Source: JBCCMQ01 sp039179985
GTDB lineage: Bacteria > Pseudomonadota > Alphaproteobacteria > Rhodobacterales > Rhodobacteraceae
Assembly: GCA_039179985.1 (NCBI GenBank)
Contig: JBCDED010000007.1
Span: forward strand, 8,390-72,389
Direction: 5' to 3'
DNA length: 64,000 bases
Program-made: the position numbers and the translations under genes
The notes under the pieces: generated by a model
Database searches by the model: none
What the model was told of the DNA's origin: nothing
Seen by the model: only the letters and a program-made list of their open reading frames with translations
Part shown: one piece after another, positions 26,232 through 33,289 of the stretch
Numbering within the stretch: the stretch's first letter is position 1
Layout: the number at the start of each line of letters is the position of its first letter

Positions 26232-28640
26232 ATGACCGAGCAATTCTCCCAAACCTTCCCGGTCCTGCCCCTGCGCGACATCGTGGTGTTTCCGCACATG
26301 ATCGTCCCGCTTTTCGTGGGCCGCGAAAAATCGGTTCGGGCCCTCGAAGAGGTTATGCAGGACGACAAGCAGATACTCTTGTCGAGCCAGATCGACCCTT
26401 CAGTCGATGACCCGACGCCGGAAGGCATTTACAAGATCGGCGTTCTTGCCAACGTCCTGCAGCTCTTGAAGCTGCCCGACGGCACCGTAAAGGTGCTGGT
26501 CGAAGGGCGTTCGCGTGTACAGATCAACGACTACACGGACAATGATGTCTACTTCGAGGCCAGCGCGCAGCCGCTTGCCGAAGAGATGGGCGACGAAGGC
26601 ACTGTCGAGGCGCTGGTGCGCTCCGTGGGCGATGAATTTGAACGCTACGCCAAAGCCAAGAAGAACATCCCCGAAGAAGCGCTGGCCGCCGTGTCGGAAT
26701 CGCGCGAGCCTGCGAAGCTGGCTGACCTTGTGGCCGGGCATCTGGGCGTGGAAGTGGAACAGAAGCAGGAGCTTCTGGAAACGCTGACCGTGTCCGACCG
26801 GCTGGAAAAGGTCTACGGCCTGATGCAGGGCGAAATGAGCGTTCTACAGGTCGAAAAGAAGATCAAGACGCGCGTGAAGTCCCAGATGGAGCGCACGCAG
26901 CGCGAGTACTACCTGAATGAGCAGATGAAGGCTATTCAGCGCGAATTGGGCGATGGCGAAGAAGGCGCCAATGAGATCGCCGAGCTTGAGGACAAGATCG
27001 CGGAGACCAAGCTGTCGAAGGAGGCCCGCGAAAAGGCCGATGCCGAGATCAAAAAGCTCAAGTCGATGTCTCCGATGTCGGCCGAGGCGACGGTCGTGCG
27101 CAACTATCTCGACTGGATGCTGTCGATCCCCTGGGGCGTGAAAAGCCGCGTGAAAAAAGACCTCGGCCGCGCCGAGAAAATCCTCGACGACGACCACTAC
27201 GGGCTGGAGAAAGTCAAGGAACGTATCGTTGAGTACCTTGCGGTGCAGCAGCGGTCGAAAAAGCTGAAAGGACCAATCCTCTGCCTGGTGGGTCCGCCGG
27301 GTGTCGGTAAGACTTCGCTGGGCAAGTCCGTTGCCAAGGCGACGGGGCGCGAGTTCATCCGCATCTCGCTGGGTGGCGTGCGCGACGAATCCGAGATCCG
27401 CGGCCACCGCCGGACCTATATCGGCTCCATGCCCGGCAAGATCATCCAGGCGCTGAAAAAGGCGAAAACCACGAACCCGCTCATCCTGCTCGACGAGATC
27501 GACAAGATGGGGCAGGACTTCCGGGGCGACCCGGCTTCGGCCATGCTGGAAGTGCTCGACCCCGAACAGAACTCGACCTTCGTGGATCACTACCTTGAGG
27601 TGGAATACGATCTCTCGAATGTCATGTTCCTGACGACGGCCAACTCCTACAACATGCCGGGGCCGCTTCTGGACCGGATGGAGATCATTCCGCTGGCAGG
27701 TTACACCGAGGACGAAAAGCGCGAGATCGCGCGCCAGCACCTCATTGCAAAGCAGGTCAAGAACCACGGGCTGAAGAAGTCCGAATTTGAGCTGCCAGAT
27801 GAGACGCTGACCGAAATGATCCGGACCTACACCCGCGAGGCGGGCGTCCGGAACCTTGAACGCGAGATTGCCAAGCTTGCCCGGAAAGCGGTGACGAAGA
27901 TCATCAAGAAAGAAGATGAGAAAGTTGTCGTAACCCCAGAGAAGCTAGAGGATTTTCTTGGCGTCAAACGGTTCCGCTACGGCCTGGCCGAAGAGAAGGA
28001 TCAGGTCGGTGTCGTCACGGGCCTAGCCTGGACCAGCGTCGGCGGTGACCTTCTGTCGATCGAAGCGCTGCGCCTGCCTGGCAAGGGTCGGATGAAGACC
28101 ACGGGCAAACTCGGCGACGTGATGAAGGAATCCATCGACGCGGCCTCGAGCTTTGTGCGCTCGATCAGTCCGAAAATCGGCGTGAAACCGACGCAGTTCG
28201 ACAAGATGGACATCCATGTGCACGTGCCCGAGGGCGCCACGCCCAAGGACGGTCCGTCCGCAGGTATCGCCATGGTGACCTCCATCGTTTCGGTTCTGAC
28301 GGGCATCCCCGTGCGCAAGGACATCGCCATGACAGGCGAGGTGACTCTGCGCGGGAACGTGCTGGCCATCGGCGGGCTGAAGGAAAAGCTGCTCGCGGCA
28401 TTGCGCGGCGGGATCAAGACTGTCCTCATTCCACAAGAGAATGAAAAGGACCTGGCCGAGATCCCCGACAACGTCAAAGACGGGCTGGAGATCATTCCCG
28501 TCGAGCACGTGAGCGATGTGCTGAAGCACGCTCTTGTGTCGGTGCCGGATGAGATCGAGTGGGACGAAGCGGCAGAAGAAGCCGCGGCTGCCCAGGCGGC
28601 TCTGTCCGGCGGCGAGGGCTCCGGCGCAACCGCCCACTGA
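26232..28640 (+). CDS. lon: ATP-dependent protease La (Lon)
   Basis: 802 aa. Degrades damaged and short-lived regulatory proteins. The N-terminal domain begins FPVLPLRDIVVFPHMIVPLFVGREKSV. The AAA+ module has Walker A GPPGVGKTS near residue 354 and Walker B LILLDEIDKMG. The C-terminal Ser-Lys protease has catalytic Ser in PKDGPSAGIAM (about 676) and Lys in RGNVLAIGGLKEKLLAA. ATG at 26232 behind GAGGAAACC. The acidic, Ala-rich tail is variable in the family. A single gene with its own terminator. Confidence 0.97.
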   Translation: MTEQFSQTFPVLPLRDIVVFPHMIVPLFVGREKSVRALEEVMQDDKQILLSSQIDPSVDDPTPEGIYKIGVLANVLQLLKLPDGTVKVLVEGRSRVQINDYTDNDVYFEASAQPLAEEMGDEGTVEALVRSVGDEFERYAKAKKNIPEEALAAVSESREPAKLADLVAGHLGVEVEQKQELLETLTVSDRLEKVYGLMQGEMSVLQVEKKIKTRVKSQMERTQREYYLNEQMKAIQRELGDGEEGANEIAELEDKIAETKLSKEAREKADAEIKKLKSMSPMSAEATVVRNYLDWMLSIPWGVKSRVKKDLGRAEKILDDDHYGLEKVKERIVEYLAVQQRSKKLKGPILCLVGPPGVGKTSLGKSVAKATGREFIRISLGGVRDESEIRGHRRTYIGSMPGKIIQALKKAKTTNPLILLDEIDKMGQDFRGDPASAMLEVLDPEQNSTFVDHYLEVEYDLSNVMFLTTANSYNMPGPLLDRMEIIPLAGYTEDEKREIARQHLIAKQVKNHGLKKSEFELPDETLTEMIRTYTREAGVRNLEREIAKLARKAVTKIIKKEDEKVVVTPEKLEDFLGVKRFRYGLAEEKDQVGVVTGLAWTSVGGDLLSIEALRLPGKGRMKTTGKLGDVMKESIDAASSFVRSISPKIGVKPTQFDKMDIHVHVPEGATPKDGPSAGIAMVTSIVSVLTGIPVRKDIAMTGEVTLRGNVLAIGGLKEKLLAALRGGIKTVLIPQENEKDLAEIPDNVKDGLEIIPVEHVSDVLKHALVSVPDEIEWDEAAEEAAAAQAALSGGEGSGATAH

Positions 28641-28655
28641 TCTCGAATGACGATG

Positions 28656-28690
28656 GGCCGCCCCGGTTTTCCGCCGTGGCGGCCTTTCTA
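28656..28690 (+). terminator. Rho-independent terminator after lon
   Basis: Perfect 7-bp stem GGCCGCC / GGCGGCC with a 15-nt loop, then TTTCT. Located 16 bp past the lon stop. Confidence 0.7.
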
Positions 28691-28794
28691 TTGCGAGGGC
28701 CCATAGGCGCACGCGCCAAATCGCGTATACTGAGAAGAGCGGTCGATCGCCCCGGCCCGCCAGCCTTCCGGCCAATCCAATTCGAGTACCCCCA

Positions 28795-29337
28795 TTGCCT
28801 GCCGACACGCCAGAACCGGATACCGGCGCCCCTGCAAAGCTAAGGATGCCTCCGATCTTTCGCGTAAAACGCGCCGAAGATCTTGAGCGTATCCCATTTC
28901 AGGACGGGGTCGCGGCTATCGAGATGCCGGCGAAGCTGATCAAATGCGTCGAGCTTAAGAACGACTATCGCGGGGATAGTCGGCGGCTCGAGGCGCTGAA
29001 GGCCACGATCCGCCGGGACGGTTTCCAGCCCTTCGAGCCCATCGTCGCGCGCATCGGTCGTAAGGGCCGCTGGGTGATCATTGACGGCGGACACCGGCTG
29101 ACGGCGGCGCGGGAGATTATGGACGAATTCTGGACCAATCTTTTTGGCACCAAGGTCAAGATCTTCTACTTCGTTCTGTTCACAACCGAAGACAGCTGGG
29201 CCAAGGTCGATCCGCCCCTCGAAATGGTCCCGCAGCCCGTGGACCCGCGCCTGCGCCATGCCATGCAGGTGGCCTGGGACGACGCCAAGCAGCGCGCCCG
29301 TTCGCTTGAAAGCGGCCTGCCGCTCAGCGGCGAGTGA
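28795..29337 (+). CDS. ParB-like N-terminal domain protein
   Basis: 180 aa if started at TTG 28795; ATG 28846 is the alternative (163 aa). Contains a ParB/Srx-type fold: IEMPAKLIKCVELKNDYRGDSRRLEALKATIRRDGFQPFEPIVARI and the motif GGHRLTAAREI, where the GxHR-type loop is the nucleotide-binding site of CTP-dependent ParB-like proteins. There is no HTH or dimerisation domain, so this is not a full partition ParB. Function is unknown. It lies between lon and a tRNA-Val gene; neither start has a strong ribosome-binding site. Confidence 0.72.
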   Translation: MPADTPEPDTGAPAKLRMPPIFRVKRAEDLERIPFQDGVAAIEMPAKLIKCVELKNDYRGDSRRLEALKATIRRDGFQPFEPIVARIGRKGRWVIIDGGHRLTAAREIMDEFWTNLFGTKVKIFYFVLFTTEDSWAKVDPPLEMVPQPVDPRLRHAMQVAWDDAKQRARSLESGLPLSGE

Positions 29338-29394
29338 GGGCAGGGCGCGGCGACCCTTGCACCCAAAGCCCGCAATGGGTATGACGCCGCGCAC

Positions 29395-29469
29395 GGGTGA
29401 TTAGCTCAGTGGTAGAGCGCTTCGTTCACATCGAAGATGTCGGGAGTTCAAATCTCTCATCACCCACCA
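29395..29469 (+). tRNA. tRNA-Val (CAC)
   Basis: 75 nt including encoded CCA. Acceptor stem GGGTGAT / ATCACCC, anticodon stem CTTCG / CGAAG with loop TTCACAT (anticodon CAC), T-arm GGGAG / CTCTC region with TTCAAAT. A paralogue with anticodon TAC is at 47129-47204. Confidence 0.95.
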
Positions 29470-29554
29470 ACTTTTCCAAAGGTTTGGACGATTTACGCGA
29501 AGAGCGTGCGGGTCCATTGAACCTATGACCTCCCGTACTGGGCTTTTTTGATGG
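29395..29554 (+). repeat. tRNA-Val plus 3' flank, copy 1 of a duplicated unit
   Basis: The tRNA and about 85 bp after it match copy 2 (47129-47288): shared blocks include CCAAC, TTTCCAA, CATTGAAC, TGGGC and TTGATGG in the same order and nearly the same spacing. It looks like an old segmental duplication with later divergence. Confidence 0.75.
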
Positions 29555-29894
29555 CCGCTTTGATGCTCAAAGCCAGCGATCTTCAATGAACACGCAGTTC
29601 GCGCAAATCGGTGTTCCTGAGCATCTCCTGAAAGCTGAACTCGGGCGTTCGCGGAGTGGCATGTTCCGCGGACTGGTAGTTTTGGGACGCCTTCCACCTT
29701 AGCCAGATACAGCCCGTGGTGAATGCGTTCAGACGGTCCTCTCTGGGATAATGATCTCCAATGACCCGGTGGTTGGATGGTTAGGTACTTGGTCGCCGCA
29801 ACAAGGGCGACGGTACAAAGTTCGAGGCCGCACCTGTTTGGGTGACGCTCGGCTTGAGGAGTGGGGAAGGGAACCAGGCCGCAACTCCTCTTGG
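29470..29894. other. Intergenic stretch after tRNA-Val(CAC), no gene supported
   Basis: 425 bp. The first 85 bp are the duplicated tRNA flank, including a T-run (29544-29549) that could end the tRNA transcript. The rest has lower GC and no open frame with a plausible start and codon pattern; a long reverse-strand frame runs through the tRNA and is judged spurious. It may be decayed mobile sequence. Confidence 0.45.
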
Positions 29895-30296
29895 TCAGGC
29901 CTTCCAGAATAGGTCGCTTTCGGCTGGCAGGGCTTCGACCATCCAGAGGCGGGTGATCCGACCTTCGCAAACTGACAACAGAAAGGCCGCAAAATTGTGA
30001 AGCGACCGACCTTTTCGTCTTGCTCTTACTTCGATCATAACCATTACTTGATCAGAGGAAACAGGCGCGATCTGTGTGGCCTTGATACTCGGATGAACCG
30101 TCGCAATGTCTAGTGCGTCTATGGACGCTAAGAATCTGTCCCGCCCATTAATTTGTGCAGTACTGCCATCGGCCTGGGTGATTTCAGCCACAAGATCAGC
30201 AGATAAACATGCGGCAATACCCTCGCGATCAGCAACATCGAAAGCCTCAACGAAGGAGGCGGCGACGTTGGAGGGGTCGCTGAAGGATTCTACCAT
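29895..30296 (-). CDS. NTF2-like (SnoaL-type) family protein
   Basis: 133 aa. NTF2-like cone fold: VAASFVEAFDVADREGIAACLSADLVAEIT, GRDRFLASI, IKATQIAPVSSDQVMVMIEVRARR, and GRITRLWMVEALPAESDLFW at the C-terminus. This fold is used by isomerases, dehydratases and accessory proteins, and no catalytic residue allows an activity call. It sits in the lower-GC patch after tRNA-Val and is flanked by sequence without genes, which suggests transfer. Confidence 0.75.
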   Translation of the reverse strand: MVESFSDPSNVAASFVEAFDVADREGIAACLSADLVAEITQADGSTAQINGRDRFLASIDALDIATVHPSIKATQIAPVSSDQVMVMIEVRARRKGRSLHNFAAFLLSVCEGRITRLWMVEALPAESDLFWKA

Positions 30297-30558
30297 CTGG
30301 CGTTCTCGCCCTTAAAAAGCCAATGGGCCAAACCGTCAGATGCGGTGTAGCAAAAGTCAACATGGGCTCACTAGAACCATTCGTCGCCCGTCGGCCCAAC
30401 CTCGGGTTTGGGCTCAGAGCAGCCGTTCGTTGCTGTTCGCAACAACGTCCGTTTCGCAGAAGTCTGCCAACCTTCATTGCGATTGCTCCAATGGCCGCTT
30501 ACGTGCCCTCGTGCGAAATACATACTTTTTAGTGTGAAACAAAAGTGTAGGTTACGTT
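30297..30558. other. Degenerate accessory sequence, no gene supported
   Basis: Lower-GC sequence with short overlapping frames on both strands. It includes a small hairpin (GTTGC-tgttc-GCAAC at 30429-30443) and text that resembles the non-coding repeats common in roseobacter genomes. I cannot support a gene here. Confidence 0.4.
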
Positions 30559-30807
30559 TTGGCTGCTGCTCTTGTGTACTTTGCATTATTTCTGATTTCA
30601 CTCTTGGTCGGTTTCATTTCTGCACTAATGCTGCAGGATAGGCTATCGTTGAGCCTTTTTCTGTATTTGGTCCTTGGCTTGCTGCTCAGCGCGGTTTTCG
30701 GGCTGACTACCGTTTGGATGGCGCATGCGCTCATGGTTTGGGATTGCGGTCCGCTCGATGGTAAGCCAGCACATCTTCAATGGTGTTACTGGTTTGCGAC
30801 CCCATAG
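30559..30807 (+). CDS. Possible small membrane protein
   Basis: 82 codons from a TTG. Two hydrophobic helices are predicted (LVYFALFLISLLVGFISALML; LSLFLYLVLGLLLSAVFGLTTVWM), followed by a short polar tail. The composition is AT-richer than the neighbourhood. A weak AGG lies upstream. No family is recognised; it could be real or a by-product of degenerate DNA. Confidence 0.35.
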   Translation: MAAALVYFALFLISLLVGFISALMLQDRLSLSLFLYLVLGLLLSAVFGLTTVWMAHALMVWDCGPLDGKPAHLQWCYWFATP

Positions 30808-30967
30808 CGGATGCAGACATTCGCCGTGGAACAGAGTTCGAGCAAAATGGGCTAACTCCGGACTCTGGCTGCGCAGAAGGAACGTCCGCTCAGGGCCGAA
30901 TTTGGCAAGCTGGGTCTGAGGCCGAGGGCCAGCGTATTCCAGGTCCGGAGGCCCATCACTTCTAGTT
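30808..30967. other. Degenerate sequence between the small membrane ORF and the YjhX locus
   Basis: 160 bp with no credible gene. The sequence again resembles the repeated non-coding fragments at 30350-30530 in style (cgtccgctcagggccgaatt). Confidence 0.35.
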
Positions 30968-31108
30968 TTAGGTGACATAGCCCGGCTGGCACGTCCTGAG
31001 ATGGCAGGTCAGCAAGATCTCGTCCGGGAAACGGCTGGTCTGGTCCAAAATCTCCTCTAGGGCAAGGACGTCGCTGAACTGGTTCGGGATATTGGTCGGT
31101 TTGGACAT
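30968..31108 (-). CDS. 46-aa hypothetical protein downstream of YjhX-type toxin
   Basis: A short reverse-strand frame: ATG at 31108, TAA at 30970-30968, protein beginning MSKPTNIPNQFSDVLALEEI. It starts 11 bp after the YjhX stop, with TAGGA about 10 bp before its ATG, so co-translation from the same message is plausible. It contains two Cys near the C-terminus (LTCHLRTCQ) and an acidic amphipathic helix. No family is recognised. It is the only partner-like frame next to the toxin; whether it is an antitoxin is untested. Confidence 0.5.
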   Translation of the reverse strand: MSKPTNIPNQFSDVLALEEILDQTSRFPDEILLTCHLRTCQPGYVT

Positions 31109-31119
31109 GGTCGAGCGTC

Positions 31120-31377
31120 CTATCTGTTGTCTTGCTGAGCGTTGACGCGGGCGAGGCCTAACCGCGTGGCGCGGTAGGGGCGTCCGCAGACGGATTTGAT
31201 GAAGCGGCGCTTTTTCAGGCGATTGAAAAGCGCCAGCGTGCAGCCGGTCAGAAGGTGGCCATCGCGGGTGAAGCAGCGGACGGCGCCAACTTTGCCATTC
31301 GGCAGACGGTCAACATGGATCGCTCCGCCCTGGGCGAGGACGTGCAGCACGCGCTGCTCGTGTTTCGAGATGTTCAA
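31120..31377 (-). CDS. YjhX-family toxin (UPF0386)
   Basis: 85 aa, the same length as E. coli YjhX. Matching features: MNISKHEQRVLHVLAQGG at the start, VGAVRCFTRDGHLLTGCTLALFNRLKKRRFIKSV, and GRPYRATRLGLARVNAQQDNR at the end. YjhX is the toxin of the E. coli YjhXQ pair, and its antitoxin YjhQ is an acetyltransferase. No acetyltransferase gene is near here. TTG start (31377) behind AAAGGA. Its chromosomal site, after tRNA-Val and in low-GC DNA, fits horizontal transfer. Confidence 0.82.
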   Translation of the reverse strand: MNISKHEQRVLHVLAQGGAIHVDRLPNGKVGAVRCFTRDGHLLTGCTLALFNRLKKRRFIKSVCGRPYRATRLGLARVNAQQDNR

Positions 31378-31600
31378 TGGGATGGTCCTTTGGAGATATG
31401 CCAGCCAAAAGAGCTTCCGGCGATGCGCGGAAGGTCCTTGGGTCAGATCGGCCCGGAATTTCGGACCCTAGCGGCGGGCCGCAATCGGTTGCATAAAATC
31501 TCCATCGCCCCTGTCGCTCGGGACGTGGCGCCTAGCTACGCGGCTTGGCGCGTAAAGGCAAGCGGGACGGGGTTGCGCGCGGCAGATGCGCGGACGCTGG
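31378..31600. other. Region upstream of the YjhX-type gene, no gene seen
   Basis: 223 bp that must carry the YjhX promoter and the end of the solute-binding-like operon. No clear terminator or promoter could be assigned. Confidence 0.35.
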
Positions 31601-32688
31601 TCACTCGACTGCCTGGATGATCCGGTCCATGACTGCAGCGGAGGGCATGGGCACCACGAGGTTCACCGTTTCGGGCAGCGTCGTCACGCTGATCTCGGCG
31701 GGGTCGTTCTCCACGCCGATGAGCCCGGTGCGGAACCCGTGATCCGACCAGGCGATCCGTTGCAACTCGGGATCGACGAGCGCTTCGGCCAGACGGCCGC
31801 AGGCGGAGGTCAGCGAGATCAGGGGGTGTGAGGCAAAGACGGTCGGTTCCGGGTAGATCACCCGGATGCGCGCATTGATGTCATCGGCCAGGCTGGCGTT
31901 GGCTGCCAGAAATTCGACCATCTGGTTCTCGTAGCCCACGATGATCGGGCGCGCGCCCATGCCCTGTTTAAGGAAGTTTTGAAAGATGTCGCCCGAACTC
32001 GACTCCATGTGGCCCATGGCGTCGAAGTACCGCACCAGGTCCGGCATGACGATGGCAAGATCCGCTTCGGTCGGCGGCGCGCCGTCGTTCAGGATAGTGG
32101 CCATGAGGCCCGACCAGATGTTGCCGGAATTGGATTTGGATGGGTCGGTCGAAAAGACCTTGAATGGTCCGTAGATGTTCAGCCCAAGGTCCTCTTTCCA
32201 CCGCGCGCCTCCGGCCAGGAGGTCACCGATCTTGGTCACGTCGGCTGAGAGAAAGCCGTCGTTGCGCGGTGTGACCACGCCCTTTGCCACAAGAGCGCCG
32301 GCCACATCAGCCCAGGCGTAGAAGACAATGGGCGAGTTGAAGATCATCTCGTCGGCCAGAACCGGGCGTCCGCTGTCTCGGGCCAATTCCACGGCGACCA
32401 TGTTTGATGGCCAGAGGCAGTCGCGCCCGGCTGCGGGCAGGGTGGTGACCATCTCCACCGATCCGGCTTTGGTGGCGTTCAGGGTGATCTTGTACTTGTC
32501 TTCGATGATGTCCTGAACGGCGGGGTTTCCAGCAAGGCGGACTTCTCGCCGCCGTAAAAGATCGACAGGCTGACGGGGTCTTTGCGGTCGAGTTCCCGGG
32601 TCAGCGCGCTTGGGTCGAGAAGCGTGAAGAGCAGGGCGCCGCCTGCCACGACCCCAAGGATCAGTACACCAATGAGCGTGCGGTTCAC
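31601..32688 (-). pseudogene. Frameshifted solute-binding-like membrane-anchored protein
   Basis: Two frames make one protein. The first (32688 to about 32529) gives a membrane anchor (TLIGVLILGVVAGGALLFTLL) and LSIFYGGEKSALLE. The rest continues in another frame with NPAVQDIIEDKYKITLNATK, CLWPSNMVAVELARDSG and SNSGNIWSGLMATIL. One A is missing in the run at 32526-32528 (plus-strand T run); restoring it gives a continuous 362-aa protein. The domain resembles bacterial extracellular solute-binding proteins and also the N-terminal half of the VWA protein two genes upstream. Third gene of a compact operon; it starts 4 bp after the XpaC-like gene. Either a real pseudogene or a homopolymer error. 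Confidence 0.8.
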
Positions 32689-32692
32689 GTCA

Positions 32693-33289
32693 TCATCCTC
32701 TCTTCATCTGTGTTGCCAAGGCTTCCACCTGCGCCTCGAGCGCCACAAAGTCGTTTTCCAGGCAGGCGGCATCGATTTTTTCGAGCGCCGGTACAAAGCT
32801 TTCGATCTGTCGCGTGAGCGGCAAGAGCCGGTCTTCATGGCGCCCGCGCGATTTTTCCGAAAGCTCGGCGTAGCGGTCCACGGTTTCGACCATGTGGTCG
32901 AGGTAAGAGGTCACGAAGCGGCGCGCGCGCCGGTAATCCTCGGGGTCGGCCAGCACCTGGCCTCGGATCGAAGAGACGTGGCCGATGATCGCCGCGATGG
33001 TGCTCCGCTCGGTCTCGCCCACCCTGTCCGCGGCGGCCTCCAGGCGGCTGACGGCCTTGCCCATGCTGCGCCCGGCGGCTTTGATATCGGCCTCGGTCAC
33101 GCGGCCGGCGACGTTATTTTCGACTGCATCGGGTTTGCGCGGGACCAGAAAAAGCAGCCCGGCATAAACCAGCAAGCCCGCCAGAAAGGCCGCCCACCAC
33201 ACAAGTGACAGTCCGAAGAAAAGAACCAGAAAGACCAGCGCCGCCGCGATGCCGAGAAGCGTCTGCCGGGTGCCTTCTGGCAACGCCAT
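32693..33289 (-). CDS. XpaC-like (5-bromo-4-chloroindolyl phosphate hydrolysis) membrane protein
   Basis: 198 aa. Two N-terminal membrane helices (TLLGIAAALVFLVLFFGLSLVWWAAFLAGLLVYAGLLFLV), then a helical cytosolic or coiled-coil part (GRSMGKAVSRLEAAADRVGETERSTIAAIIGHVSSIRGQVL and YLDHMVETVDRYAELSEK). Resembles XpaC, which usually accompanies TelA, a toxic-anion resistance protein; molecular role unclear. The ATG at 33289 overlaps the stop of the upstream VWA gene by one base (TGATG), so the genes are coupled. No TelA gene follows in this window. Confidence 0.78.
   Translation of the reverse strand: MALPEGTRQTLLGIAAALVFLVLFFGLSLVWWAAFLAGLLVYAGLLFLVPRKPDAVENNVAGRVTEADIKAAGRSMGKAVSRLEAAADRVGETERSTIAAIIGHVSSIRGQVLADPEDYRRARRFVTSYLDHMVETVDRYAELSEKSRGRHEDRLLPLTRQIESFVPALEKIDAACLENDFVALEAQVEALATQMKRG

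Noticed and set aside
29401..29970. Long reverse-strand reading frame over tRNA-Val(CAC)
   Set aside because: It runs through the tRNA gene and the duplicated flank, shows no recognisable domain and overlaps the better supported NTF2-like gene.
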